Positions 1 through 10,387 of a DNA stretch of 64,000 nucleotides are shown here, piece after piece. Position numbers and translations under genes: made by a program. Where the stretch lies: assembly GCF_900090045.1 (NCBI RefSeq), contig NC_041780.1:672001-736000 (forward strand), written 5' to 3'. Each line of letters starts with the position of its first letter. The stretch's first letter is position 1. The DNA comes from Plasmodium malariae. Taxonomy: Eukaryota; Apicomplexa; Aconoidasida; Haemosporida; Plasmodiidae. The notes under the pieces are model-generated. The model was not told the origin of the DNA. It saw nothing but the letters and a program-made list of their open reading frames with translations, and did not search any database.

Positions 1-1059
1 CTGTTGCTGTTGTTGCTGCTGCTGTTGCTGCTGCTGTTGCTGTTGCTGCTGCTGTTGCTGTTGCAGTAACTTATGCTGTTGTTGTCGCAGCAGCTTATGC
101 TGTAGTTGATTCTGTAGTGGTAATGATTGATCTACCCGTTTTCCTAATGTACCTCCTTCACCTAGTTTTTGTTGAATTCCACTTAATAACGATGTTTGTT
201 CTGAGTCTGAATTATCTTCTGGTTTTTCATTTTTAGGTGTAACATCTAAATCCTGAGGTATATCCCTCTTTTCCGAAACTGTTCCTGCTTCTTCTGTGTC
301 TGTTTGTAATTGCTGTTTTTTTCCTTTGAGTAGTCCACTATCTTCTAGCACTTCTGCTAATAGTGATTCAGCTCTTTCTGGTGGTCCTCCCAATGGTTCC
401 ACAATTAATTGTCCTTTTAGTTCTTGCGAATCTTTTGATGTATCTAGTTTTTGTAAATCCCCTTCAGATGGACTTACTTCTCGTGATGATCCTTCAGGTT
501 GTAATGAAGCGTCCTCTTCTGATCGCCCTTCTGATTGTTCTTTTGGAGTCGTTTCTTCTTCTCTCTGTCCTGTTTTCTTTTCCCTTGATACTCCAAGTAC
601 TGTTCCTCTTTCCCCGCTATCTGCTGAATCAGGAGAAACATCATTTTCAGAAAGATGTTGCACATTACTTGTTTCATGTGCTGATATATGTTGTTCTAAT
701 TGTGGATATATCGTATTTTTTGTCTTAACGTTTAGATTCGATCCGACTGATTCATCAGATGTTGAGCTTAAGTTTACATTCATAGAATGTGTATCTGTTT
801 GTTCGTTTGAAGTGTTGTTGACATCACTTCCATTTTCTAATATTTCATTATTATCTTCATCTGGATTATTTTCATCATTATTATAATGTACTACTTTTGG
901 ATTATTTTGTACATCTTGTGATATGATACCACTTACTGGAAGACCTTTTCTTAAATTTGTTTTTCCCTGATGTATAATTTCTTTACTTGCAACATTATTT
1001 TCATATATATATAAATTAAAAAAAAATAAATATAAGAAAATATTAAAAACTTTCTTCAT
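1..1059 (-). CDS. MSP3-like merozoite surface protein, member 1 (3' end beyond window)
   Basis: Secreted merozoite surface protein of the MSP3 family. The ATG is at 1057-1059 (complement) and the frame stays open to base 1, giving 353 codons with no stop, so the C-terminus lies outside the window. Visible: an N-terminal hydrophobic signal peptide (starting MKKVFNIFLYLF), then the family Asn-Leu-Arg motif (TNLRKGLP, near residue 35), an Asn/Asp-rich stretch, a Ser/Glu/Pro-rich middle without heptads, and a Gln-rich tract at the window edge encoded by mixed CAG/CAA (about bases 1-110). The other array members share the signal peptide and NLR motif. MSP3 proteins have no transmembrane segment or GPI anchor and associate with the merozoite surface through partners; that is family knowledge. 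The central region most resembles members 2 and 4. The acidic tract and C-terminal module cannot be checked here. Confidence 0.85.
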   Translation of the reverse strand, partial: MKKVFNIFLYLFFFNLYIYENNVASKEIIHQGKTNLRKGLPVSGIISQDVQNNPKVVHYNNDENNPDEDNNEILENGSDVNNTSNEQTDTHSMNVNLSSTSDESVGSNLNVKTKNTIYPQLEQHISAHETSNVQHLSENDVSPDSADSGERGTVLGVSREKKTGQREEETTPKEQSEGRSEEDASLQPEGSSREVSPSEGDLQKLDTSKDSQELKGQLIVEPLGGPPERAESLLAEVLEDSGLLKGKKQQLQTDTEEAGTVSEKRDIPQDLDVTPKNEKPEDNSDSEQTSLLSGIQQKLGEGGTLGKRVDQSLPLQNQLQHKLLRQQQHKLLQQQQQQQQQQQQQQQQQQQQQ

Positions 1060-1350
1060 TTTTGAATCTTAAATTAGTTAAAAAAAAAATTTTATTAAAC
1101 ACAAAAAGGAAAAGAGAAGTCAAAGAAAATAATTTTAAAAATATTCATGTTTTGACACTTCTTTTTTTTTTTTTTTCCAAAAAAATTATAAAACTCGTAG
1201 ACGTTTTTTTAAATCATTGAGTTAGTTACCAACCAGAAAATAAATCTATATATTAAGAATAAAATATAGACTAATGCGATCTGCACATTTTAAAAGGTAA
1301 TACTATTGTACGTGTAAAAGTAAGGAATTTTGGAAAATAAAAGTGTACAG

Positions 1351-1383
<33 letters not shown>

Positions 1384-2861
1384 CATATATATGTATATCC
1401 ACCGCCCTTTAAATAAAAAGTATAAGTGTAAAAATGAATAAGTTTAATTCTTCTGAATACTTTTCCCTTTTTGGATAATAAAAGGTGTGTGACACTTTGA
1501 AAAAGTCGTTGAAATCATTTGTAGGTGTAACAGAGGAATAGGGGAGAATTACATGTGTGCATGTAAAAATTTTTTTTTCTTAAAAAATAAAACTACCATG
1601 GTTCTTTTTCTTTGCTTTTCTTTCTTTGCTTTTCTTTCTTTGCTTTTCTTTGTTATTTGTTCTTTATTTTACTTTATTTTATTTTAAAAATTTTTTATTT
1701 TTTTAATATGAAGTAATTGTAATTCTTACGAAAATATTTATCTTTATTTAACGCAAGAAAATAATGAAAAGTGCGAAATATCTGTCTCAGCTACATATAT
1801 TATCTGAGGATGCGTTTGTGAAATTTAATTCGTAGATTCAAGTAAAAAAATTGATATTAATTTATAAACTACAATAATTTAGTCACATTATTAAATCATT
1901 AAAATAAAAATAAATAAAAATAAGTAGTTAAAATTATTATTAAAATCCGCTAATTTTTAAAAAGTAAACTACACCAAAGTGTAGTAACATATATGCGTGT
2001 GTATATTATTTTACTGATATTAAGAAAGAAAGAAAATTTACAATCTAGCTGTATAATAAATAAAGGTACAATTCTTAAGATATATAAAATATTACAAAAT
2101 TATTTAAGGCAATTAAACGTAGCGTATAATTTTCTCTTTATAAAAGAAGGAAGACATATTTTCGTCCTTACTAATACGTTGTTATTGTGCATTAATATAA
2201 CAGTTATGTGTATATATATATGTATGTATGTATATATATATATGTATATATATATGTATGTATGTATATATGTATGTATGTATGTATGTATATATGTATG
2301 TATATGTTGGTTTTACTTAAACTTGTGCAGGATTATTAGCGTACTATTAACGATGATCATTTCGTACATCTACAGTTTTAATTTTTTTTTTTTCAGTTAG
2401 TACATACTAAGAAAAACAGTTATATTTATATATCGCATGATAGAATAATAATATAAAAATTATTTTTTTTACATATAATATACAAATCTGCACATACATT
2501 TGTTATTATCCAATTTTAGTTTTATCTATAATTTTCATTCTATTTATATTTTTCATTTTGTTTATTTTTTTTTAGTGATAAATATATTTATAATTTCATA
2601 TATTCTATTCTTTCTATATTCACAACATATTATGTTAGTTTCTGTTGACGTTGCTATGATTATATGAAGACGAAAGAGGTAATCCTTTTTTTTTTTTTTT
2701 TTTTTTATATTTACTTTTCCTTTCATACTAATAATATTTATGTGTAACTTAAAAGTATAATATAGTAAATATATTACATTAATCTAATGCCCTACAAAGA
2801 TCAGCATAAGTGATATAACTGTTGATAAGTAACAGAATATAAAATGCTGATTTGGAAATAT
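1060..2861. other. Intergenic spacer, MSP3 members 1-2
   Basis: No supported gene. It holds the upstream region of member 1, including a long A run at about 1350-1378 and a block ending in a TGTGTGCATGTAAAA motif near 1553-1568. A TATG/TA microsatellite lies at about 2205-2310, and the 3' flank of member 2 follows. The open frame across the microsatellite (1993-2400, plus) is repeat-derived and was not accepted as a gene. Confidence 0.7.
2205..2310. repeat. TATG/TA microsatellite
   Basis: Imperfect run of TATG tetranucleotides alternating with TATATA, in the spacer between MSP3-like members 1 and 2. Seen directly; no function inferred. Confidence 0.85.
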
Positions 2862-4550
2862 TTATGATTTTAAATAAAAGTGAGCCATATCTTTTACTAG
2901 GTCGTTAAGTATGTTCGTAACTTTGTTGTTACCATCAAATGAATTTATTAATGATTTAATTGAAATTTCGGTTATGGTTTTAAATTTATTCATATCGTCA
3001 TATTCTCCAGAAAGAATTTTCCTAACCTCAGTGCCAATTGATGAATCATTGTTTTTTTTTCCTCCCCCTACTACCTCCTCTATTTCATCTTCTTCATAAT
3101 CCTCTTCCTTTTCTTCTTCATTGTTTGTTTCTGCTTCCTCTTGGTAAACGTTCATTTCTTCTTTTTGTCTTCCTTCCTCCTCTTCCTCTTCGTCCTCTTC
3201 TATATGTTCTTCTTTTTCCTCTACAACTTCTTCGTTCTTGTCCAATATATTAGCACTTTCTCCTGGAAGTATACTTACTGTATGTAGTACATTGTTTTCT
3301 TCCTTATTTTGGGCTTCTTCTGACCTTTCTTCTTGCTGTGATAGTTGTTGCATTTGTTGTCGTTGTTCTTCTTCTTGTGGTGGTGATGGTAAATGATCTT
3401 GTGCTTCCTCATCGCTATTTGATAATCCTTCTGATACTCTTGATTTCTCTACTGTTGCACTATTTTCATCCTCTGCTGCATCATCCTTTATTTTACCATC
3501 CCCCCTTTGCTGTTCTAATGGTTCTCCTGATGGGTCTTCATTTGTTGACAATGTACCTAAATCTTGTGTCTCTGGTCTTTCTTCTCCTTTTCTTTCTTGG
3601 TGCGATTGATCACGTTGTTCCTTTAATTCTTGAGCTGAGTCTGTTTGTACACTTATATCTGTAGTTAGACCTAAACCTTGTTCTTTTTGATATACGTTTG
3701 AATTTGGATCTGATTTCGATTGAATGTCCTCTTTTTTTTCAGGTCCTGAGGATGCGCTTTTTTCCTGCGGAACTCGAGCTAATGTTGAGGGTTCTGATGG
3801 TGGTGGATCTACATCTACCTCTTTTGAGGGAACTGTTCTTTCCGATGGATCTGATCCTGGTAAAACTACTTGTGGTGGGACTATTCCCTGTGGTGAATCT
3901 ACCCCTGTTGATAAATCCTTCCCTGGTTGTTCAATACCTGTGGTTGAGTGTTCCCCTTCCGTTTCTACAGAAGATTGTGGTAGTTCTGGTGCTTTTGTTC
4001 TTGACTGCTCTTCTGATAATACCTTTTTATCTTTTTCTTCTTCTTCTAATGTTTTTCTACTTTCCGGCTGATTAATTGGTTCTTGAGCTGTCCCAGGACC
4101 CTTACCTTCTTCAGCATCATTTCCTAAAACAGTATGCATACTATTATGTGGATCTGATGATGTTGGTTGTTGTAATTGTGGATCCATAGGAATTAATAGT
4201 TGAGCATTCGTATGGGTATGTTTAAACGATTTAGCAAAGTTTGAACTTGTATTACTATCTCCAAATTCTTCATATTTTTGCTTGTTTAAGATGTTAGCGG
4301 CATTATGTACATTTTCTAGTACATCAGTATTACCTTCATATGCATTATTTTCGTTACTATTTTTTGCCTCTAAATTATTTTGTGCATCTTGTGGAGAAAT
4401 GTTTTTTATAGGCATGTTATTCCTTAAATTATATTTCTTCTGATTTATATATCCATTATTTGGAGAATTGTCTATCAGTTTCGCATCATTCGCAAATATA
4501 TACAGATTTAAAAAAAGTGCATAAAAAGTAACATTCAAAATTTTCTTCAT
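2862..4550 (-). CDS. MSP3-like merozoite surface protein, member 2
   Basis: Complete single-exon gene of 562 codons. The signal peptide (MKKILNVTFYALFLNLYIFA) is followed by the family motif YNLRNNMP at about residues 40-47. The middle is rich in Pro, Ser, Glu and Gln with no Ala heptads, so it lacks the classical MSP3 central coiled coil. A long Glu-rich tract follows (about residues 430-500), then the family C-terminal module of about 55 residues with spaced hydrophobics, ending ...DLVKDMAHFYLKS. There is no GPI signal or transmembrane anchor at the C-terminus. The acidic block has the stretch NVYQEEAETNNEE, which also appears in the broken member 3 and shows close kinship. Expression in late schizonts on the merozoite surface is expected from the family, not shown here. 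Confidence 0.9.
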   Translation of the reverse strand: MKKILNVTFYALFLNLYIFANDAKLIDNSPNNGYINQKKYNLRNNMPIKNISPQDAQNNLEAKNSNENNAYEGNTDVLENVHNAANILNKQKYEEFGDSNTSSNFAKSFKHTHTNAQLLIPMDPQLQQPTSSDPHNSMHTVLGNDAEEGKGPGTAQEPINQPESRKTLEEEEKDKKVLSEEQSRTKAPELPQSSVETEGEHSTTGIEQPGKDLSTGVDSPQGIVPPQVVLPGSDPSERTVPSKEVDVDPPPSEPSTLARVPQEKSASSGPEKKEDIQSKSDPNSNVYQKEQGLGLTTDISVQTDSAQELKEQRDQSHQERKGEERPETQDLGTLSTNEDPSGEPLEQQRGDGKIKDDAAEDENSATVEKSRVSEGLSNSDEEAQDHLPSPPQEEEQRQQMQQLSQQEERSEEAQNKEENNVLHTVSILPGESANILDKNEEVVEEKEEHIEEDEEEEEEGRQKEEMNVYQEEAETNNEEEKEEDYEEDEIEEVVGGGKKNNDSSIGTEVRKILSGEYDDMNKFKTITEISIKSLINSFDGNNKVTNILNDLVKDMAHFYLKS

Positions 4551-4738
4551 TTTTAAAAAGGAAAATTATAATTAATAATATTGAGAATAGTAATAAAAAA
4601 AAAAAAAATAGCGTAAGTTTTGCAATATATGCTTTAATGTTAATTTTTTTTATTTTACAGAAAAAAAAAAATCACAGAATTTATGTCTACTCTAATCGTT
4701 GTGTTAATCACAAAGTAGGAAGTAAAGTTTTATTAAAA

Positions 4739-4769
<31 letters not shown>

Positions 4770-5015
4770 TATGTGTAAAATAAAATATGAACTACTTTTT
4801 CTAAAAATTTGTGAAAAGTAACTGCATTACAACTTTGAAAAAGCGAAACGCTGGAAAATAAACACGCAGAAAAAATCTATAAACAAAAATAAAATATGTA
4901 TATTATTTTCTTAACACCCTAGAAGCATATATGCTTCCACGAAATTAATTTTTTTAACTAATTTTTTAAATTCATGTTTTTAAATATTCGTTTGCTCTTT
5001 TATTTCTTTTTCTTT

Positions 5016-5049
<34 letters not shown>

Positions 5050-6219
5050 AAAGTTACGTGAAATTCTTCGTAAGCTATAAAAATCGTAAAACCGTTTGTG
5101 GATTTGGCGAAGCTCGGATGAAAATTATGTGTGCAAAAAAAAAGAAAAAAAAAATTTATTTCTTAAGAAAGAAGATTACCAAGTCATTTACTACTTATAT
5201 GATTTTTTTTTCAAAAAAATATCTTTACAACGGTTTGAAATAAAGATTTTATTTTTTATTAATGTACGTATAAAAATTTGAAGATGGTACGTGAAGAGGA
5301 TATGTCTCTAAGTTTGTACATTACCTTAGAAAATTCCCTTGATATTATATGTTCATAGATTAATAAAAAAAAAAAAAAAAAAATAATATTAATTCAAAAA
5401 TGATAAATAATTGGTAAAAGTTATTTGTATTGTGAAAATGTGTGTATATGTGTATATGCATATATATACGTAATATATGTGTAAGTATGTATGTATGTAT
5501 GTATATAACATGGCGTATTTTCGTATTATATTACTACGCCGGGAAAAAATTAAAAAATAACATAAATATCATTATGTGCAAGAAAAATAAATATATATTC
5601 AGGAAAAATACACACATATGACTTCTTATAATATAGAAATAAAATAACAAATAATAGAGTAATTTTTATTTAAAAAAAAATAAAGAAATGCTTTTAATTT
5701 TATTAATAGATGATTAATTATGCATGCAACAAATAATACTCTTATATATTTTTTTCCTTGCCACTGATATAATTTTACTCAAGCTGTAATATTCCCATAT
5801 GATTTATTTCTTAACAACTATTTCAATTATGTAGGGATAAATTTACTATAATATCATTATAGAAATAATTCTTGTTAAACTATCCATAACATTTAAAAAT
5901 GAGCATGCTTAAATACGATTTGGTATATTAGAATCATGCTCCTTTATACGCTATTCACATATTATAATTTATTTATATGTTTTATTTTTATAACTATAAA
6001 CTTAAGTAATCTTGGGGGATATCTCTTTTTTTCTATGTTTAATAAGTGAACTATAGTGGTTACCCACTGGTACCATTATATCTATTCATAAGAGAAATAA
6101 TATATTAAGACATTTTATTTATTTATTTTTTATTTATTCATTTATTTATTTCATAACTTTTTTCCCTTTTTTTTTGTTTATTTTTACGTTTTTCCCTTTT
6201 TTTTTTTTTTTTTTTTACG

Positions 6220-6251
<32 letters not shown>

Positions 6252-6356
6252 ACCTCCCTGGAGATTAATGCCATATAAAATAGTGACATATTTAGTATAA
6301 CAGATTTTATATAAATGATGACATTAACATTTATATATGCAACAAACTTTCGTTTT
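4551..6356. other. Intergenic spacer, MSP3 members 2-3
   Basis: Upstream region of member 2 and 3' flank of member 3. It contains (TA)n runs at about 4740-4765 and 5018-5046, a GGAAAATAAACACGCAGA block near 4852-4870 shared in form with other members' 5' flanks, and long T tracts at about 6200-6246. Short open frames at 4974-5281 overlap the poly(A)/TA stretches and have no gene-like composition. Confidence 0.7.
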
Positions 6357-8635
6357 CTAAATATTCATATCTTTAACAAAATAGTTAGTCATATCTTTCG
6401 ATAAACCATGAAGTGTATCTGAAACGGTCTTTTCAGTATCAATTGAATCAATCGTGGAGTGGATTGATTTTTCAGCTGAGTTTTTAAAATTAATGACATC
6501 TCCGTAATCTCTTACAAGAGACTTTGTAGCTTCAGTATCATCTGATAAATCACTGTTCTTTTTTTGTGCTTCAGTCGCTTCTTCTCTCTCTTACTTTTTC
6601 CTATCTTCTTCATTGTATGTTTCTGCTCCCTCCTGGTGGACTTCCATTTTTTCCTTCTCTTCTTTTTTTTCTACCTCTTCTTCTCTTTTTACTGCCTCCT
6701 CTTCTTTTTTTACTTCCTCTTCTTCTTTTTCCACTTGCTGTTTTTTTTCTTCTTTTTCTTCTCTTTTTTCTGTCTCCTCTTCTCTTTTTTCTTCCTCTTC
6801 TCTTTTTACTGCCTCTTCTCTTTTTTCTTCCTCTTCTTCTCTTTTTACTGCCTCTTCTCCTCTTTTTTCTTCCTCTTCTCCTCTTTTTTCTTCCTCTTCT
6901 TCTCTTTTTACTGCCTCTTCTCCTCTTTTTTCTTCCTCTTCTTCTCTTTTTACTGCCTCTTCTCCTCTTTCTCCTCTTCTCCTCTTTTTTCTTCCTCTTC
7001 TCCTCTTTTTTCTTCCTCTTCTTCTCTTTTTCTCTCTTCTCTCTTTTTCCTCTTCTTCTCTTTTACTGCCTCTTCTCCTCTTTTTTCTTCCTCTTCTCCT
7101 CTTTTTTCTTCCTCTTCTCCTCTTTTTCTTCCTCTTCTTCTCTTTTTACTGCCTCTTCTCTTTTTTCTCCTCTTCTCTTTTTCTTCCTCTTCTTCTCTTT
7201 TTACTTCCTCTTCTTCTCTTTTTTCTTCCTCTTCTCCTCTTTTTTCTTCCTCTTTTCTTTTATTTACATCTTTCTCTTTGTGATATATATCATCGTTATC
7301 CCTTGGAGGAATATTTGGCTGTTCAAATACATTTTCTGTTTGCGTTTTGGCGGGTTCTTTAACTTCTTTTTTTTGTTCCTCTTTCATTTCTCGCTCTTTT
7401 TCTCTTTTTTTTTTTTCTTCTTCTTCTTCCTCTTGTTGTTTTTGATGCTTCAATTTCTGTAATTCCTTCTGTTCATCTTCTTGATGTTTATGTTCGACGT
7501 CTTCTTCTAGTAACTTTGGATTTTCTTGTGGTGGTTGTTTCTCTAGTTTATCTTTAGCATTTACTGTTTCTTCTGGCGTTACTGATGATGCTAGGGCATT
7601 CTGTAAATCATCTGACTGTTGTGATGTTGGTAATTTATTTTTTCCGTCTTCTGATCCTTCGTTTGAATCTATATTTTTTAATTTTTTTCCTCCTGGAAAT
7701 GTTTCTTGTGGTGGTTTTCCACCTGACCCGGCTTCCTCTTTCATTTGTACTACTGATTCTAAGTTTCCTTCAGTTCTGTCTTTTTTCCCGTCTTTTTCTC
7801 CTTTTTTTCCATCTTCTACATTTTTATCCGTATTATCTTTATCATTTTCTTTATCTTCATTTTTTTCTTCATCCAACTGTGATTTATTTGATTCTTCCAA
7901 CTCTGGCAGTGGTAGTTGTGTTTGCTTGTTATCATCTGACTCTAGGTTTCGTGGTGCCATGTCTTTAGGCAAATTTGCTGATTTTTCTTGTTCATCCAAA
8001 TTATCTTTAGGTCCTCTAGGACTTTCAAATTCAGTTTGGCGTGATTTCTCTTCCTCCTGTTTTGTTAATGCATCTTTTGTCTCTGCTTTTAAATCTACTT
8101 CTTCCCGTTTTTCTTCTAAATTTTCATCTTCTTTAGCTTTGACTTCTTCCTTTTTTTCATCATTTCTAGATTCAGAATCATTAGCTATATTTTTTTTTTC
8201 TGATTCGAGCGAATTTTCTGGTAGTTGTGACTTTGATTGTGAATTCTTATCCTCTTGTTGCATCTCAATATTCTTTTTAAGTTCTTCTCGTACATCAGAT
8301 CTTAAAAATGATCTATATTTTATATTTCCATCATCTTCTACAGAAGGATTATTGGAGTTATTTACATTTTCTAACAAATCAGTACGATTATCACGTAAAT
8401 TTATTTCATAATAAGAACCTTCTCCCATTTTTTGAAAACCCCCCAAATCTGTCTTTAAATAATCCTCAGGAGTACGTGGAAATTTACTTTTTGTTAACGA
8501 ACCCTTTCTTAAATTATAATCTCTTTTTTTCATATGGTCATCACTTTGAACACCATCTATTATTGTAGCATTGTTTATGTTCATATACATATTTAAAAAA
8601 AATATGTAAAAGGTTAAATTCAGAAGATTCCCCAT
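6357..8635 (-). pseudogene. MSP3-like merozoite surface protein, member 3 (frame-broken)
   Basis: The 5' part (8635 to about 7200) is a normal MSP3-like frame: signal peptide starting MGNLLNLTFYIFFLNMYM, motif DYNLRKGSL, and a Lys/Glu-rich middle. It then enters a GA-rich repeat encoding Glu/Lys/Arg. Inside the repeat the recurring Ala/Glu-Val-Lys codon triplet changes phase: frame 2 at 7202, 1 at 7147, 2 at 7064, 0 at 6951 and 6909 (position modulo 3). The unmodified frame stops at 6950. The last frame continues through a stretch similar to member 2 (MEVHQEGAETYNEE) to a TAA at 6591-6593. Immediately after, in the same frame, comes a complete family C-terminal module ending ...LSKDMTNYFVKDMNI at 6357. 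The phase changes could be assembly errors in a repeat, but the TAA lies outside the repeat core with homologous sequence on both sides. Most likely a pseudogene or a C-terminally truncated product. Confidence 0.8.
6650..7260. repeat. GA-rich (CT-rich on plus strand) coding repeat
   Basis: Degenerate array of GAAGAGGAGAAGAGG-like units, with an interspersed GCAGTAAAAAGA unit, on the minus strand. It encodes Glu/Lys/Arg in the MSP3-like member 3 frame. Because the units are nearly pure purine, no reading frame on either strand meets a stop for long stretches, so frame slips do not end translation at once. Confidence 0.85.
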
Positions 8636-8646
8636 TTTTTACTTTT

Positions 8647-8682
<36 letters not shown>

Positions 8683-9069
8683 ATTTATTATATTTTAAAA
8701 GGTATCAAAATAAATAAAAAAATTCACAAATATAATTTTAAAAATTGTGTAATCTCTAATTTTAGCTTTTTAGGTTTTTTTTTTCTCAATGTGTTTAAAT
8801 TTTTTTTCCTTTTTTTTATTCTACACTTTTTTTTTTTTTATTACTAAAAGAAAGAATTTTAAAAAATTTTCTTACTATATCTTTTTAAACCATAGTTTTA
8901 ATTTTAAATTACAAAATAAAATTATTTTAACAAAAGAAGAGAAATAAAAAAAAAATAAAATAAATTTATAATAAATATTATAAAAGGTAACGGTACCAAA
9001 AAAAAAAATTAGAAATGTTGGAAAATAAACTTATATGGGAAATTTAAAAAAATAATAAATCAAAAATAA

Positions 9070-9101
<32 letters not shown>

Positions 9102-9266
9102 GAATATCCTTTACACACTAAAAAATTTTATTCATTAATGAAATTATTTTTTTTAATTTATTTGATAAATATGGAGTTTTTTTTTAAATAAAATAAGCAT
9201 GAAACTGGGAACAACCTCATGAAATTATTTGTAAATTTGGAAAATTAACAGATGTGAAATGTGCAT

Positions 9267-9301
<35 letters not shown>

Positions 9302-10387
9302 AAGGAAAGGAAAGGAAAAGAGAAAAAAAAAAAAAAAACCACGATAAACCTTATTACACTATTTATTATTATTCTTTTTTTAACGTAACTATAAAGGGTG
9401 GAACATAAGCGATCGTTTTAAATTAACAAAATTAAAAATTTGAAAATAAGATGCAAAACAAATTACACCTGCGTTTCCATATCTCGGAGAATTTCCATCA
9501 TGTTATTTATTTCACAAATGATTACAAGAAATTAACACAATTTATAGCCGTTTATATATATACACACACAAATGTACACATGTGTATATCTATGTCTATA
9601 TCTATCTATATATATTAAAAATATGAGGGTACCATAGTTATTCTACTTTAATTTTGGTAGGATAATCTATATATATTTTTTCTTATGCGTTTTTTTAATA
9701 ATGGAATGTTAAATTTTTTTGATAATTATTTTACATAAATTGTTACTATATATTATGATCGATAAGAACTTAAAAAGAACTTTTATATTTATAGTATAAT
9801 CGAAGATAATATCTTTTTTAATTTTTATATTTTTTTTATTTTCTATATTTTTTTTATTTTCTATATTTTTTTTATTTTCTATATTTTTTTTATTTTCTAT
9901 ATTATTTTTATTTTCTATATTATTTTTATTTTCTATATTATTTTTATTTTCTATATTATTTTTATTTTCTATATTATTTTTATTTTCTATATTATTTTTA
10001 TTATCTATATTATTTTTATTTTCCATATTTTTTATATTTTCAATATTTTTTATGTTATTCGTTTTTGTTTCATTTTTTTTTTTTAAAGATGAACGAAAAT
10101 AAATTTAAACAAATTAACTGTTCTTCTACAGTTACAAAATGTTAGCTAAGTATTTAATGAAACATTAAAAAGTTCTGAAAAAAAAAAAATAAAACTGAAA
10201 ATAATGCAAACACTTTTGTTAATACTTTATGTTTTATCTCTTATACATCACTGTCAAATAAAAACTAAACCAGTAAAAAAAATATTTTTTTTTTGTTTTT
10301 GCTCTAACACCAGTATTGCACATATTATGCAAACATTATACACTGTACAAACATTTAAAATCATGGATAAATTAGTCTAAAATTTTT
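8636..10387. other. Intergenic spacer, MSP3 members 3-4
   Basis: Upstream region of member 3, with A runs at about 8652-8680, 9078-9101 and 9270-9299, a TTGGAAAATAAAC block near 9018-9030 and an ATGTGCATGCAAAA motif near 9259-9272. An 18-bp minisatellite follows, then the 3' flank of member 4. No gene supported. Confidence 0.7.
9825..10038. repeat. 18-bp minisatellite, about 12 copies
   Basis: Tandem 18-bp unit TTTTCTATATTATTTTTA (variant TTTTCTATATTTTTTTTA); successive CTATAT starts at 9843, 9861, 9879, 9897, 9915 and 9933 confirm the period. Because 18 is a multiple of three, the minus strand reads as repeated Asn-Ile-Glu-Asn-Lys-Asn/Lys over about 70 residues (open frame 9709-10026). No signal peptide or family feature is attached, so I treat it as a non-coding repeat. 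Confidence 0.85.

Noticed and set aside
296..886. Open frames on the plus strand opposite MSP3-like member 1
   Set aside because: They are antisense shadows of a purine-rich coding sequence; composition is Ser/Phe/Leu-rich with no domain. The same applies to plus-strand frames opposite members 2-6.
1993..2400. 135-codon plus frame across a TATG microsatellite
   Set aside because: Most of it is Tyr/Ile/Cys-rich repeat translation, with no conserved element.
9709..10026. 105-codon minus frame of NIENKN repeats as a gene
   Set aside because: Entirely produced by the 18-bp satellite, without a signal peptide or flanking coding composition.
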